64,000 bases of DNA from Chelativorans salis (GTDB taxonomy: Bacteria; Pseudomonadota; Alphaproteobacteria; Rhizobiales; Rhizobiaceae), in the NCBI RefSeq assembly GCF_025336525.1, contig NZ_JAOCZP010000007.1:124001-188000 (forward strand), in the 5' to 3' direction. Each line of letters begins with the position of its first letter. Within the stretch, counting starts at the first letter, position 1. The position numbers were made by a program, and so were the translations under genes. Under the pieces are notes generated by a model, which was given only the letters and a program-made list of their open reading frames with translations, ran no database searches and was not told the DNA's origin. Positions 1 through 12,771 of this stretch are shown one piece after another.

Positions 1-1528
1 TGTTGGAGGAGGGGATGCGCGGCATGACTGAGGCATCGCACACGCGCAGGCCTTCTATACCACGCACTTTCAGCTCAGGCGTCACCACGGCGGTTTCGCC
101 GGTGCCCATTCGACAGGTGCCGACGGGATGGTGGTCGGTCTTGGCCGTGCGGCAGGCGTAGTCGAAGAGTGCCTCGTCGCTGTCGGCGCCGGGGCCAGGC
201 AGCACCTCGCGGGCAACGAAGCGCTCCAGCGCCTTCTGCCGCATGATGTCCCGCGCAAGCCGCAATCCGCGGAAGGCCATCTCGCGGTCGTAGGGATCGC
301 TCCAATAGTTTGGATCGATCAGCGGTGTGTCGGCGGGATCGGCGCTCTTCAGGCGCACCGTGCCGCGCGAGCGGGGGCGCAGGAAGGCGGAGTTGAGTGT
401 GACGCCGGGGTTTTTCAGCTTCTCCACACCTGCCTCAATGCCGGAGCCCAGGCCCAGATGGAACTGGATATCGGGGTGGGCGGCGGTCGGGTCGGCGTAC
501 CAGAAACCGCCGGTCTCGAAGAGGCTGGAGGCGGCGGGGCCCTTCTTGAGAAGGATGTATTGCAGACCCGCCCACATGGTCCGGTGCAGCCTGGCGTAGT
601 TGTCGTAGGTATGGTCTCCGGTGCACTCGGCGATAACGAACAGGTCGAGATGGTCCTGCAGGTTGGCACCGACGCCCGGCAAGTCGTGCACGGACGCGAC
701 GCCGACGGACTTCAGGTTGTCGGCCGGGCCGATGCCGGTTTGCATCAAGAGCTTCGGCGAGCCGATTGCCCCGGCCGAGACGATCACCTCGCGCTCGGCC
801 CTCAGGACGATGGGTGCCGCGCCCGGCCTCTCGACCAGTTCGACGCCTGTCGCGCGGCCGTTTTCGATGACGACACGCGTCACCATCGCAGCGGTTTTCA
901 CCGCCAGGTTCGGCCGGTTGCGGACGGGCTTCAGATAGGCGACGGCGGCGGAGGAGCGGCGGGCGTCGCGCTGGGTAAGCTGGTAGTAGCCGACGCCTTC
1001 CTGGCGTGCGCCGTTGAAATCCGGATTGAAGGGGATGCCGAGTTCCTGCGCGGCGCGGAAGTAGGCCTCGCAGATGGGAAGGGGCGCTATCGGGTTGGAG
1101 ACACCCAGAGGGCCATCCTCGCCGTGATAGTCGTTGGCGAAGCGTTCGTTGGCCTCGGCCCGCTTGAAATAGGGCAGCACCTCGCGATAGCTCCAGCCGG
1201 CGCAACCATCCTCGCTTGCCCAGGCATCGTAGTCGCGCGAGTTGCCGCGGGTGTAGATCTGCGCGTTGATGGAGGAGCCGCCGCCGATCACCTTGGCCTG
1301 CGTGTAGCGCAGCACGCGCGCCCCCAGATGCTTCTGCGGCACGGTGGACCAGCCCCAACTGGCGATGCCCTTGGTCATCTTTGCAAAGCCGGCCGGCATG
1401 TGGATCAGCGGATGCCAATCGCTCCCGCCCGCCTCAATCAGGAGCACGGAGTTCGCCGGATCCTCGCTCAGTCTGTTGGCGAGCACGCAACCCGCGGAGC
1501 CGGCGCCAACGATGATGAAATCCGTCAT
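1..1528 (-). CDS. GMC-family FAD oxidoreductase (choline/alcohol dehydrogenase-like), 3' end cut by window
   Basis: Flavoprotein of the glucose-methanol-choline family, which oxidises an alcohol to an aldehyde or ketone with FAD. The N-terminus MTDFIIVGAGSAGC holds the dinucleotide-binding GxGxxG motif. The GGGSSINAQIYTRG segment is the family signature, and HPVGTCRMG near the end carries the active-site His. The reading frame is open to position 1, so roughly the last 25 residues, including the second catalytic His/Asn region, lie outside the window. The ATG at 1528 follows the SDR gene by 16 bp, so this is a distal gene of the operon that begins at 12518. The substrate is unknown; a sugar or polyol is likely from the linked ABC importer. 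Confidence 0.93.
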   Translation of the reverse strand, partial: MTDFIIVGAGSAGCVLANRLSEDPANSVLLIEAGGSDWHPLIHMPAGFAKMTKGIASWGWSTVPQKHLGARVLRYTQAKVIGGGSSINAQIYTRGNSRDYDAWASEDGCAGWSYREVLPYFKRAEANERFANDYHGEDGPLGVSNPIAPLPICEAYFRAAQELGIPFNPDFNGARQEGVGYYQLTQRDARRSSAAVAYLKPVRNRPNLAVKTAAMVTRVVIENGRATGVELVERPGAAPIVLRAEREVIVSAGAIGSPKLLMQTGIGPADNLKSVGVASVHDLPGVGANLQDHLDLFVIAECTGDHTYDNYARLHRTMWAGLQYILLKKGPAASSLFETGGFWYADPTAAHPDIQFHLGLGSGIEAGVEKLKNPGVTLNSAFLRPRSRGTVRLKSADPADTPLIDPNYWSDPYDREMAFRGLRLARDIMRQKALERFVAREVLPGPGADSDEALFDYACRTAKTDHHPVGTCRMGTGETAVVTPELKVRGIEGLRVCDASVMPRIPSSN

Positions 1529-1544
1529 TCCTTCCTCGCTCGCT

Positions 1545-2306
1545 CTAAAGCCGCGGCACGCTGAGCGCCCCGTCCAGATTGACGACTGTGCCGGTTGCAA
1601 AGCCAAAACGGCCGGTCGCCAGCCCCGCCACCGCCCGGCCCACATCCTCCGGCTCTCCCCAGCGCCGCGCCGGCACGAGGCCCTCGGCGATCAGCCGGTC
1701 GTATTTCTCGGCAACGCCGGCGGTCATCTCGGTGCGGATGATCCCCGGGCGCACCTCGAACACAGCGATGTTCTCATCCGCGAGGCGCAGCGCCAGGTTC
1801 CTGGTCCACATGGCAAGCCCCGCCTTCGACATGCAGTAGTCGGCGCGCTCCGGCGAGGCCATTTCGGCACTGACGGAGGTGATGTTGACGATGCTTCGCG
1901 GGTGCCCGGCAGACCTCTTCAGCATCGCCTTGACGACGGCCTGGGTGAGAAAGACCGTGCCACGCAGATTGACCGCCATCACCCGATCGAAGTTTTCCGG
2001 CTTCAGATCGAGCAGGTCCCCCCGCGCCGGCGATGCGATGCCGGCGTTGTTGACGAGGCAGTCGATGCGGCCGAAGGCGCCGAGAGCGGCCTCGACCAGC
2101 TTCGGATGGTCAGCCAGATCGGAGATGTCGGCTTGATGGAACGCGAAACCGGCACCGCAGGCTTCTACCGCCGCGCGCACCTCGGCAACGCCTTTCTCGC
2201 GCACGTCCGTCACCGTGAGGTCGAAGCCCTCGGCGGCGAGCGCCTCCGCGATGACACGGCCGATCCCGCGCAGGCCGCCGGTGACGATGGCTGCGGGGCG
2301 GCTCAT
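1545..2306 (-). CDS. SDR-family NAD(P)-dependent dehydrogenase/reductase
   Basis: Classical short-chain dehydrogenase of 253 residues. The Rossmann motif TGGLRGIG is at about residues 9-16, the structural NNAG at about 86, and the catalytic Ser (NITSVS) and YxxxK (YCMSK) sit in the middle. The C-terminal TGTVVNLDGA segment is also typical. Annotation pipelines often name this type 3-ketoacyl-ACP reductase, but the context points to oxidation or reduction of a sugar-derived carbonyl. The start overlaps the stop of the upstream GMC gene in an ATGA, so the two are translationally coupled. Confidence 0.93.
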   Translation of the reverse strand: MSRPAAIVTGGLRGIGRVIAEALAAEGFDLTVTDVREKGVAEVRAAVEACGAGFAFHQADISDLADHPKLVEAALGAFGRIDCLVNNAGIASPARGDLLDLKPENFDRVMAVNLRGTVFLTQAVVKAMLKRSAGHPRSIVNITSVSAEMASPERADYCMSKAGLAMWTRNLALRLADENIAVFEVRPGIIRTEMTAGVAEKYDRLIAEGLVPARRWGEPEDVGRAVAGLATGRFGFATGTVVNLDGALSVPRL

Positions 2307-3799
2307 GCGTGTGCCTCACGGCGGATGTGATCGGCCACACGTAGCGCCTGCGCGGCGACGGTGAGCGCCGGGTTGACGGCGGCGGAGGTGGGCAGGAAGC
2401 TGGCATCCACCACGAATAGATTGCGATGGTCCCAGGAGCGGCAGAAGGGGTCGAGCGGGGCCGTCGCCGGATCCTTGCCCATGCGGACGGTGCCGCACTG
2501 ATGCGACAGCGTACGCTTGTCGAAGGGGCGCGAGAGCACGATTGGATAGCCGGAAGCGCGGCAGATCTCGCGCATCCGCTTCGTCAGCCGCTTCAGGGAC
2601 TCCAGGTTCGTGCGCTGCCACTGAAGAACGATGTCGCCGCCGTCCACCAAGACGCGGCTTTCCGGGTCCGGCAGGTCCTCCGTCATCAGATACCAGTCGA
2701 CCGAGCGGCCTGCGATGAAGTCGGCGGCGAGGCCGGGGAGGAAGCGCACGTTGGGGCGCAGGATGTCGCCCGAGATCTTGCCGAGGAGTTGCACGTTACC
2801 GAGCGGCCTGCCGCCGTTGCCGTCCTCCAGGTAGAAATCGTTGAAGCCGAGGGTCTTCTGATAGACTGCGTCGTTCTTCCGCCGTGGGTCGATGGCCAGC
2901 ATGGCGGCGCTGTTGTGGTTCATAAAGTTGCGGCCCACCTGGCCGGAGGTGTTGGCGAGCCCGCCATTCTCGCCCGAGCGCAGAAGAAGCGCCGCGGAGT
3001 TCACTGCGCCGGCCGACAGGATCACCAGCTTCGGGCTCACGCTCTTTAGCTCGTCGCCTTGGCGATAGTGCACCCGGCCGATGCGTCTGCCGTCGGGTGC
3101 CGCCTCCAGTCGTTCCACCCGCGCTTCCGTCTCCAGCCGGACGTCGGTGTCTTCGAGTGCGGCGGCCAGAGCGCAAGTCTCCGCGTCCATCTTGCCGCGC
3201 CCGGCGTTGGGGAAGGCGTCCCACGGCGTGCCGGCGCGGCTGAGCCAGGCTTCGTGATCGACGCCGAGCGGCAGGGAGGCGGGGTGGAGGCCTTGCGCCT
3301 TGAGTTTCTCGCGCACGCGGGCGATGGCCGGCTCGTCGGGTACCGGCGGGAAGGGGTAGGGGGCGGAGTGAAAGGGCTCGGTCGGGTCCTCGCCGAGCGC
3401 GCCGCGCACCTTAAAGAGCACTTCGGCCTTGGTGTACCAGGGTTCCAATTCTTCGTATGGGAAGGGCCAGGCGGCCGAGACGCCGCCGAAATGCTCGATC
3501 TCGGAGAAATCCTCGCGCCGGAAACGGATCAGGACGGCGCCGTAGAACTTCGAGTTGCCGCCGACATAGTAGTAGTTGCCGGGGTTGAAGGGCGCGCGCC
3601 CGGCCTCGTGCCACATCTCGTCGGGACGATAGTGGCCGGCGCCGAAGATCGCTTTCGCGTCGATGCATTCGGGCGTGTCGGCAAGCCGTTTGCCGCGCTC
3701 CAGGATGAGGATCGAAGCGCCGGAATGGGCGAGGCCCGCGGCCACCGTGGCGCCACCGATGCCTGAGCCGATGATGACGATGTCGGGACTTTTCGGCAT
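2303..3799 (-). CDS. GMC-family FAD oxidoreductase
   Basis: Second GMC oxidoreductase of the operon, 498 residues. It has an N-terminal FAD-binding motif (IVIIGSGIGGATVA), a GGNSKFYGAVL segment in place of the usual GGGS motif, and a C-terminal SHQCGTVRMG followed by NPALTVAAQALRVAD, which is the family's substrate-binding end. It is not a close copy of the GMC protein at 1-1528 and looks nearer to the gluconate/sorbose dehydrogenase-like branch. It starts 4 bp after the ABC ATPase stop. A role in periplasmic or cytoplasmic oxidation of the imported carbohydrate is inferred from position only; no signal peptide is seen. Confidence 0.92.
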   Translation of the reverse strand: MPKSPDIVIIGSGIGGATVAAGLAHSGASILILERGKRLADTPECIDAKAIFGAGHYRPDEMWHEAGRAPFNPGNYYYVGGNSKFYGAVLIRFRREDFSEIEHFGGVSAAWPFPYEELEPWYTKAEVLFKVRGALGEDPTEPFHSAPYPFPPVPDEPAIARVREKLKAQGLHPASLPLGVDHEAWLSRAGTPWDAFPNAGRGKMDAETCALAAALEDTDVRLETEARVERLEAAPDGRRIGRVHYRQGDELKSVSPKLVILSAGAVNSAALLLRSGENGGLANTSGQVGRNFMNHNSAAMLAIDPRRKNDAVYQKTLGFNDFYLEDGNGGRPLGNVQLLGKISGDILRPNVRFLPGLAADFIAGRSVDWYLMTEDLPDPESRVLVDGGDIVLQWQRTNLESLKRLTKRMREICRASGYPIVLSRPFDKRTLSHQCGTVRMGKDPATAPLDPFCRSWDHRNLFVVDASFLPTSAAVNPALTVAAQALRVADHIRREAHA

Positions 3800-3803
3800 T
3801 AGG

Positions 3804-4919
3804 TCACAGGATCCGGCTCTCCGTCTCCGGGTCGAAGAAGACGCTCTTGGAGAGATTGAAGGCGAGCGGCGCCGTCGTGCCGGGCGCGATGTTGGCGTCG
3901 GCGCGCAGGCGGGCGATCACGCCCTTGCCGCCCAGATGTGTCACGGCGAAGGTGTCGGAGCCGGCCGGCTCGACCACTTCGATGAAGCAGTCGGCCTGCG
4001 CAAGGCTCGCCGCATTGCGGTCGGCGCCTTCGGGGTCGGTTAAGGCTTCCGGCCGCACGCCGAAGATCACGTCGCGCCCTTTATAGGCCGTAAGGCCCGC
4101 CGGCGGGTTGGCGAGGGGCAAGCTGATCGGGGGTGCGGCGCTGCGCTCCAGGTCGAGCGCCAGGCCGGCCGAGCCGTTGGTGATGCGCGCGGGGATGAGG
4201 TTCATTGCCGGCGAACCCATGAAGTCGGCGACGAAGGTGTTGACCGGATTGTTGTAGATCTCGGCCGGCGTGCCGAACTGCTGCAGCACGCCGTCCTTGA
4301 GCACGGCGATCTTGGAGGCGAGCGTCATTGCCTCGATCTGGTCGTGCGTGACGTAGACGATGGTGGTGCCCATGCGCTGGTGCAGACGCTTGATCTCCGT
4401 GCGCATGTCGACGCGCAGCTTTGCGTCGAGGTTGGAAAGCGGCTCGTCGAACAGGAAGACCTGCGGATCCCGCACCAGCGCCCGGCCCATGGCGACGCGC
4501 TGGCGCTGGCCCCCCGAAAGCTGGCTCGGCTTGCGGCTGAGCAGCGGGTCGATCTGCAGCATCTCCGCTACGCGGGCGATCGCCGCTTCGCGCTCGGGCT
4601 TCGGTACCCCGCGGATTTCCATGCCGAAGCCGATGTTCTGCGCCACCGTCATGTTGGGGTAGAGGGCGTAGGACTGGAACACCATGGCAATGTCGCGCTT
4701 GGAAGGATGCAGCTCGTTGACACGCCGTCCGCCGATGCGGATTTCGCCGCCGGTGATCGGCTCCAGCCCGGCGATCGTGTTGAGCAGGGTAGACTTGCCG
4801 CAGCCCGATGGCCCGACGAGCACGAGAAAACCACCTTCGTCGATCTCGAGGTTGATACGCTTCAGCACTTCGACATTGCCGAAGGACTTATCGAGGTCGA
4901 TGATCTGAAGAAAGGACAT
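3804..4919 (-). CDS. Sugar ABC transporter ATP-binding protein (MalK/UgpC type)
   Basis: ATPase subunit of a CUT1-type carbohydrate importer, 371 residues. Walker A GPSGCGKST is at residues 36-44, the signature LSGGQRQR starts at 134, and Walker B FLFDEP is at about 156-161, followed by the switch His in VTHDQ. The C-terminal 130 residues form the TOBE/OB regulatory domain usual for MalK-like proteins (FGVRPEAL). It would energise uptake together with the two permeases and the binding protein encoded just upstream in the operon. It begins 3 bp after the permease stop. Confidence 0.96.
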   Translation of the reverse strand: MSFLQIIDLDKSFGNVEVLKRINLEIDEGGFLVLVGPSGCGKSTLLNTIAGLEPITGGEIRIGGRRVNELHPSKRDIAMVFQSYALYPNMTVAQNIGFGMEIRGVPKPEREAAIARVAEMLQIDPLLSRKPSQLSGGQRQRVAMGRALVRDPQVFLFDEPLSNLDAKLRVDMRTEIKRLHQRMGTTIVYVTHDQIEAMTLASKIAVLKDGVLQQFGTPAEIYNNPVNTFVADFMGSPAMNLIPARITNGSAGLALDLERSAAPPISLPLANPPAGLTAYKGRDVIFGVRPEALTDPEGADRNAASLAQADCFIEVVEPAGSDTFAVTHLGGKGVIARLRADANIAPGTTAPLAFNLSKSVFFDPETESRIL

Positions 4920-4922
4920 GGC

Positions 4923-5831
4923 CTACCCCTTGACCGCGCCGGCCATCAGCCCGCGCACGAAATAGCGGCCGGAGACGATGTAGACGATCAGCGTCGGCAG
5001 TGCCGCCATGATCGCGCCGGCGAAGTGGACGTTGTACTCCTTCACTCCGGTGGAGGAGGAGACGAGGTTGTTGAGCGCCACCGTCATGGGAATTGAGTCG
5101 ACGCCGGCGAAGGAGGCGCCGAACAGGAAATCGTTCCAGATGTTGGTGAACTGCCAGATGACGGTGACGACGATGATCGGCCCCGATGAGGGCAGGAGGA
5201 TGCGGCGGAAGATCTGGAAGAAGCTTGCGCCGTCGATCTGCGCCGCGCGCACGAGCTCGTTCGGGAAGGCTGCGTAGTAGTTGCGGAAAAAGAGCGTTGT
5301 GAAGCCGAGGCCGTAGACGACGTGCACAAGAACGAGGCCTGGAATGGTGCCGGCCAGGCCAAGCAAGCCCAGCATGCGTGCCATGGGGATGAGCACGATC
5401 TGGAACGGAATGAAGCAGGCGAGCAGCATCAGGCCGAAGACGACACCGGCGCCGCGGAAGGTCCACTTGGTCAGCACATAGCCGTTCAGCGCGCCAAGCA
5501 CAGTGGAGATGAACACGGCCGGCACCACCATCAGAATCGAGTTCATGAAATAAGGCTTGAGCCCGGTCGGCTGCACGCCGATCTGCGCTGTCGACCAGGC
5601 GCTGAGCCAAGGCTGGATCGTGGCCTCCGTCGGCAAGGACAGCATGTCGCCTTGGCGTATCTCGGGGAGAGGTTTGAGCGAGTTGACCAGCATCACGTAG
5701 AGCGGCAGCAGATAGTAGACCGCAAACAGGATGAGCGCCGCATAGATGAGCGCGCGGGCGAGCCGGTTCGGCGCAACCATGGACGGCGCGCGTGTGGGGG
5801 CAAGCGGCGTTTCGGTGGCTGCCGTACTCAT
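4923..5831 (-). CDS. Carbohydrate ABC transporter permease (MalG type)
   Basis: Inner-membrane permease of 302 residues with six predicted membrane segments. The cytoplasmic EAA loop reads NELVRAAQIDGASFFQIFRR, the site that docks on the ATPase. The start was placed at the ATG at 5831 because it overlaps the stop of the preceding permease in an ATGA and gives the normal family length; a longer open frame upstream overlaps the neighbouring gene and is not used. The N-terminal 25 residues are polar and Ala/Pro-rich before the first membrane helix. Confidence 0.95.
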   Translation of the reverse strand: MSTAATETPLAPTRAPSMVAPNRLARALIYAALILFAVYYLLPLYVMLVNSLKPLPEIRQGDMLSLPTEATIQPWLSAWSTAQIGVQPTGLKPYFMNSILMVVPAVFISTVLGALNGYVLTKWTFRGAGVVFGLMLLACFIPFQIVLIPMARMLGLLGLAGTIPGLVLVHVVYGLGFTTLFFRNYYAAFPNELVRAAQIDGASFFQIFRRILLPSSGPIIVVTVIWQFTNIWNDFLFGASFAGVDSIPMTVALNNLVSSSTGVKEYNVHFAGAIMAALPTLIVYIVSGRYFVRGLMAGAVKG

Positions 5832-6703
5832 CGCCGTGCCCCCGCGCGCAGTTCGGAATAGAGATAGGGAATGATGATCGAGAAGATCATGATCATCATG
5901 ATGATGGCCGACGAGGCGCCGATGCCCATGAGATTGCGTGTGAAGGTGTAGGAATACATGAAGGTGGCCGGCAATTCGGTCGCCTGGCCCGGCCCGCCGC
6001 CTGTCAGCGCGACGACGAGGTCGTAGGCTTTGATGGCGAGGTGGGCGAGCACGACGAAGGCCGACAGGAAGACCGGTCGCATCAGGGGAATGACGATGCG
6101 GCGGTAGGTGGTGAAGGTCGAAGCGCCGTCGATCTGCGCGGCCTTGATGATATCGGGGTCGACGCCGCGCAGGCCGGCCAGGAACATGGCCATCACGAAG
6201 CCGGAGGACTGCCACACGGCGGCGATGACCACCGTATAGATCGCCATCTGGCGGTCCTTGATCCAGTCGAAGGCGAAGCTCTCCCAGCCCCATTGGTGCA
6301 TGGTGTGCTCGATGCCGATGCCGGGATCGAGGAACCACTTCCACGCCGTGCCGGTAACGATGAAGGACAGCGCCATCGGATAGAGATAGATCGGCCGCAG
6401 GAAGCCCTCAGCGCGGATCTTCTGGTCAAGCAGGATGGCCACCAGCAGGCCGAGTACGGTGCAGATGACGATGTAGAGCGTGCCAAAGATCGCCAGGTTG
6501 GTGATGGCCCGCCACCAGTGCGGCAGCTTCCACAGGCGTTCGTAGTTGCTGAAGCCGACCCAGTTGTAGGAGGGCAGGATGCGCGAATCGGTAAAGGAGA
6601 GATAGCCCGTGTAAGCGATGAAGCCATACACGAACAGAAGGATGAGGAAGAAGCTGGGGCTCAAGACCAGCTTGGGGACGTAGTCCTGCAGGCGTTCCTT
6701 CAC
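5828..6703 (-). CDS. Sugar ABC transporter permease (MalF type)
   Basis: First permease of the importer, 291 residues and about six membrane segments, with the EAA loop DPDIIKAAQIDGASTFTTYR. It lies between the binding protein (62 bp upstream) and the second permease (4-bp overlap), the usual order for CUT1 sugar importers. The two permeases have different sequences and are expected to form a heterodimeric channel. Confidence 0.95.
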   Translation of the reverse strand: MKERLQDYVPKLVLSPSFFLILLFVYGFIAYTGYLSFTDSRILPSYNWVGFSNYERLWKLPHWWRAITNLAIFGTLYIVICTVLGLLVAILLDQKIRAEGFLRPIYLYPMALSFIVTGTAWKWFLDPGIGIEHTMHQWGWESFAFDWIKDRQMAIYTVVIAAVWQSSGFVMAMFLAGLRGVDPDIIKAAQIDGASTFTTYRRIVIPLMRPVFLSAFVVLAHLAIKAYDLVVALTGGGPGQATELPATFMYSYTFTRNLMGIGASSAIIMMIMIFSIIIPYLYSELRAGARR

Positions 6704-6765
6704 GGGCCGCTCCTTGGCTTGGCGGTGGCTCCCGGCGGCCGAGCCGCCGGGATGAACGCAAGCGC

Positions 6766-8013
6766 CTACTTCACGGCCTCGACGGCCGCTGCCAGCTCGG
6801 CCGGCGCGTCGTCGGTAGAGATCTCGCCGTTGAAGTGCTGGGTGATGACGTCATACATGGCGTTCTTCACCGCGGCGGGATTGGCATGGCCATGAGCCAT
6901 GGAGCCGTAGAGCGTGCCGTTGGAGTTGGCCTCCGCCAGGTCCGCCATGCCCTTCTTGCCGCAATCGTCGAACTCCTCGTTGGAGACGTCGGTGCGCGCC
7001 GGGACAGAGCCCTTGACCGTATTGAAGGCGATCTGGAAGCCGGGGTCCATGATCGCCGAGGCCATCATGAGCTGCGCCTCGCGCTGCTCTTCGCCCACCT
7101 TGAACATGACGAACTGGTCCGAGTTGAAGGTGACCGATCCTTGCGTGCCGGGGAAGCGGATGCAGACGAAGTCTTCGCCCGGCGTCTGGTCGGCGTTGAG
7201 GAATTCGCCCTTGGCCCAGTCGCCCATTATCTGCATGCCGGCCTCACCCTCGATCACCATCGAGGATGCAAGGTTCCAGTCGCGGCCGGAGAAGTTGTCG
7301 TCGACATAGGAGCGCAGCTTCTCCATGCGGGCGAAGGCTTCGCGCATCTTCTCACCGCCTAGCGCTTCGGAATCGAGGTCGATCATCGATGCCTTGTAGA
7401 AGTCCGTCCCGAGCGAGAGCACGACGGAGTCGAAGATGGTGGCGTCCTGCCAGGCCTGGCCGCCATGGCCAATAGGAGTGATGCCGTTCTCCTTCATCTT
7501 GTCGAGGACCGCGATTAGCTCGTCCCAAGTCTCCGGCGCCTTGCCGCCGGCGGCATCCAGCGCTTCCTTGTTGATCCACACCCAGTTGGTGGAGTGGACG
7601 TTCACGGGGGCGGCGATCCAGGTCCCCTCGTATTTTGAGAACTGCTTCAGGGCGTCGGGGACGACCTCTTCCCAGCCCTCCTCGTTTGCGATCTGGTTGA
7701 GGTCCGCAACCACGCCCTGCTGCGCCCAGTCGAGAATGTCGAAGCCGAGCATCTGCACAGCCGTCGGCGCGTTACCGGCCGTGACGCGGGCGCGCAGCGC
7801 CGTCATCGCCTGCTCCCCGCCGCCGCCGGCAACCGGCATGTCGGCCCAGGTGACACCCTTGGATTCCAGATCCTTCTTGAGCACGTCGAGAGCGGCAGCC
7901 TCGCCACCCGAAGTCCACCAGTGCAGAACCTCGACACGGCCGACATCCTGGGCGTACGCCACAACGCCGACGCTCGACGCAAGCATTGTTCCTATCAGAA
8001 GTTTGCGCAACAT
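6766..8013 (-). CDS. Carbohydrate ABC transporter substrate-binding protein, glucose-binding (GtsA-like) type
   Basis: Periplasmic solute-binding protein of 415 residues with a Sec signal peptide (about residues 1-21, ending AYA). The mature start [13 protein letters not shown], the NVHSTNWVW block and the FSGRDWNLA block are characteristic, from memory of the family, of the glucose/mannose-binding GtsA-like proteins of proteobacteria. The start codon has a strong ribosome-binding site (AGGGAGGAAA). A 102-bp gap separates it from the enoyl-CoA hydratase gene, so it may also have its own promoter or an RNA-processing site that boosts the binding protein. The exact ligand is not proven. Confidence 0.94.
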   Translation of the reverse strand: MLRKLLIGTMLASSVGVVAYAQDVGRVEVLHWWTSGGEAAALDVLKKDLESKGVTWADMPVAGGGGEQAMTALRARVTAGNAPTAVQMLGFDILDWAQQGVVADLNQIANEEGWEEVVPDALKQFSKYEGTWIAAPVNVHSTNWVWINKEALDAAGGKAPETWDELIAVLDKMKENGITPIGHGGQAWQDATIFDSVVLSLGTDFYKASMIDLDSEALGGEKMREAFARMEKLRSYVDDNFSGRDWNLASSMVIEGEAGMQIMGDWAKGEFLNADQTPGEDFVCIRFPGTQGSVTFNSDQFVMFKVGEEQREAQLMMASAIMDPGFQIAFNTVKGSVPARTDVSNEEFDDCGKKGMADLAEANSNGTLYGSMAHGHANPAAVKNAMYDVITQHFNGEISTDDAPAELAAAVEAVK

Positions 8014-8115
8014 ATCGTTTCCTCCCTAGTTGCAGCATGCTCCGGCGCGGTGCACCGGAAATTCCCTTTGGTCTGTTTCTCCTTCGTGCAGCCGTCCTCC
8101 TACGCGACCCTGTCC

Positions 8116-8881
8116 TCACTTCCGACTGAAGGCGGGCGCCCGCTTTTCGCGGAAGGCATCCACGCCGGCACGCAGATCGCCCGTCATGGCGACGAAGCCG
8201 CTGGCGAGCACGTCCGCCGCGGCATCGTCTTCGCCTTCGGCAATGGCTATCATCATCTTCGCCGCCTCCGTGGCCAGTGGCCCGCGCGCAGCGATGACAG
8301 CCGCCCAGGCACGTGCCTCCTCCAGTCCCTGTCCGGTCTCGGCCAGCCGGTCGACGATGCCCAACGCGAATGCGGTTTCCGCCGTCAGCACCTCGCCGCC
8401 GATGGCCATGCGACGCACTGCCTGTGCGCCGAAGCGGCGCACCGCGCGCTGTGTGCCCGACCATCCCGGCACCACGCCGATCCCCGTTTCAGGGAAGCCG
8501 ATCTTGGCATGCTTCTCGGCCACCCGGAAGTCTGCCGCCGCGGCAAGTTCCAGTCCGCCGCCCAGTGCGTGGCCGGAAAGGACGGCGATGGTGGGCTGGC
8601 GCAGGCGCGCCAGGCGGTCGAAGACGCGGTGACCGAGGCGGATCCATTTCGTCTGGAAGTCGGTCGCGCTCAAGGCGGACCAGGCATCGACGTCGCCGCC
8701 TGCGCAAAAGCCCTTGCCCTCGCCGCAGATAAACACCACGCGAACCTCCTCGGCCGCCTCAACCTCGTCCAGGCGGCGGGCGAGCGCTTTGAGCGTCGGG
8801 ATATCGAGTGCGTTGAACTTCTCCGGCCGGCAAAGCGTCACGATGCCGAGATGGCCGTCGGTCTCCAGCCGCACGAGCGCG

Positions 8882-8889
<8 letters not shown>
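8116..8889 (-). CDS. Enoyl-CoA hydratase/isomerase family protein
   Basis: Crotonase-fold protein of 257 residues. The oxyanion-hole segments are GEGKGFCAGGDVDAW and SGHALGGGLELAAA, followed by FPETGIGVVPGWSG, where the catalytic Glu region of hydratases is expected. The GTG at 8889 was chosen because it overlaps the stop of the CoA-transferase gene (GTGTCTGA) and gives normal family length; an upstream in-frame extension would lie inside the neighbouring gene. With the CoA-transferase it implies that an acyl-CoA intermediate is made and processed in this pathway, which is unusual inside a sugar-importer operon. Confidence 0.92.
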
Positions 8890-12518
<3,629 letters not shown>

Positions 12519-12547
12519 GATCCTCCCCGGGGCAGTGCTTGCGATGT

Positions 12548-12561
12548 TTGGAACGTTCTAA
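12548..12561. promoter_or_regulatory. Candidate LacI-family operator
   Basis: TTGGAACGTTCTAA has a perfect 8-bp palindromic core (GAACGTTC) with near-symmetric AT flanks, the usual size and symmetry of LacI-family operators with a central CG. It lies 30 bp upstream of the lacI-type start, where binding would block transcription of the operon. It is a candidate only: one copy was found and no second half-site was seen before the ABC genes. Confidence 0.5.
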
Positions 12562-12771
12562 TGCATAAGAAGTCATCGCGCAACCGGCTGTGCGTCGTGC
12601 GTTTCCAGTTACTGAGCGCTTGAGCCTAGTCAGATTGTCGTGCGAAGGCTGCGAAAATGGGGAAAGGCGTACTAACAGCGTTGGAAGGAGTCAGTACTGC
12701 TCAGATACGTCCGATGCAAAGGCAAGATGGGATCGTTCCAAATAGAGGCATCATCTACCTCGGACCCCACC

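Noticed and set aside
128-1564. 478-residue plus-strand frame
   Set aside because: Lies opposite the GMC oxidoreductase, whose frame runs off the window edge; no recognisable domain in the plus-strand product.
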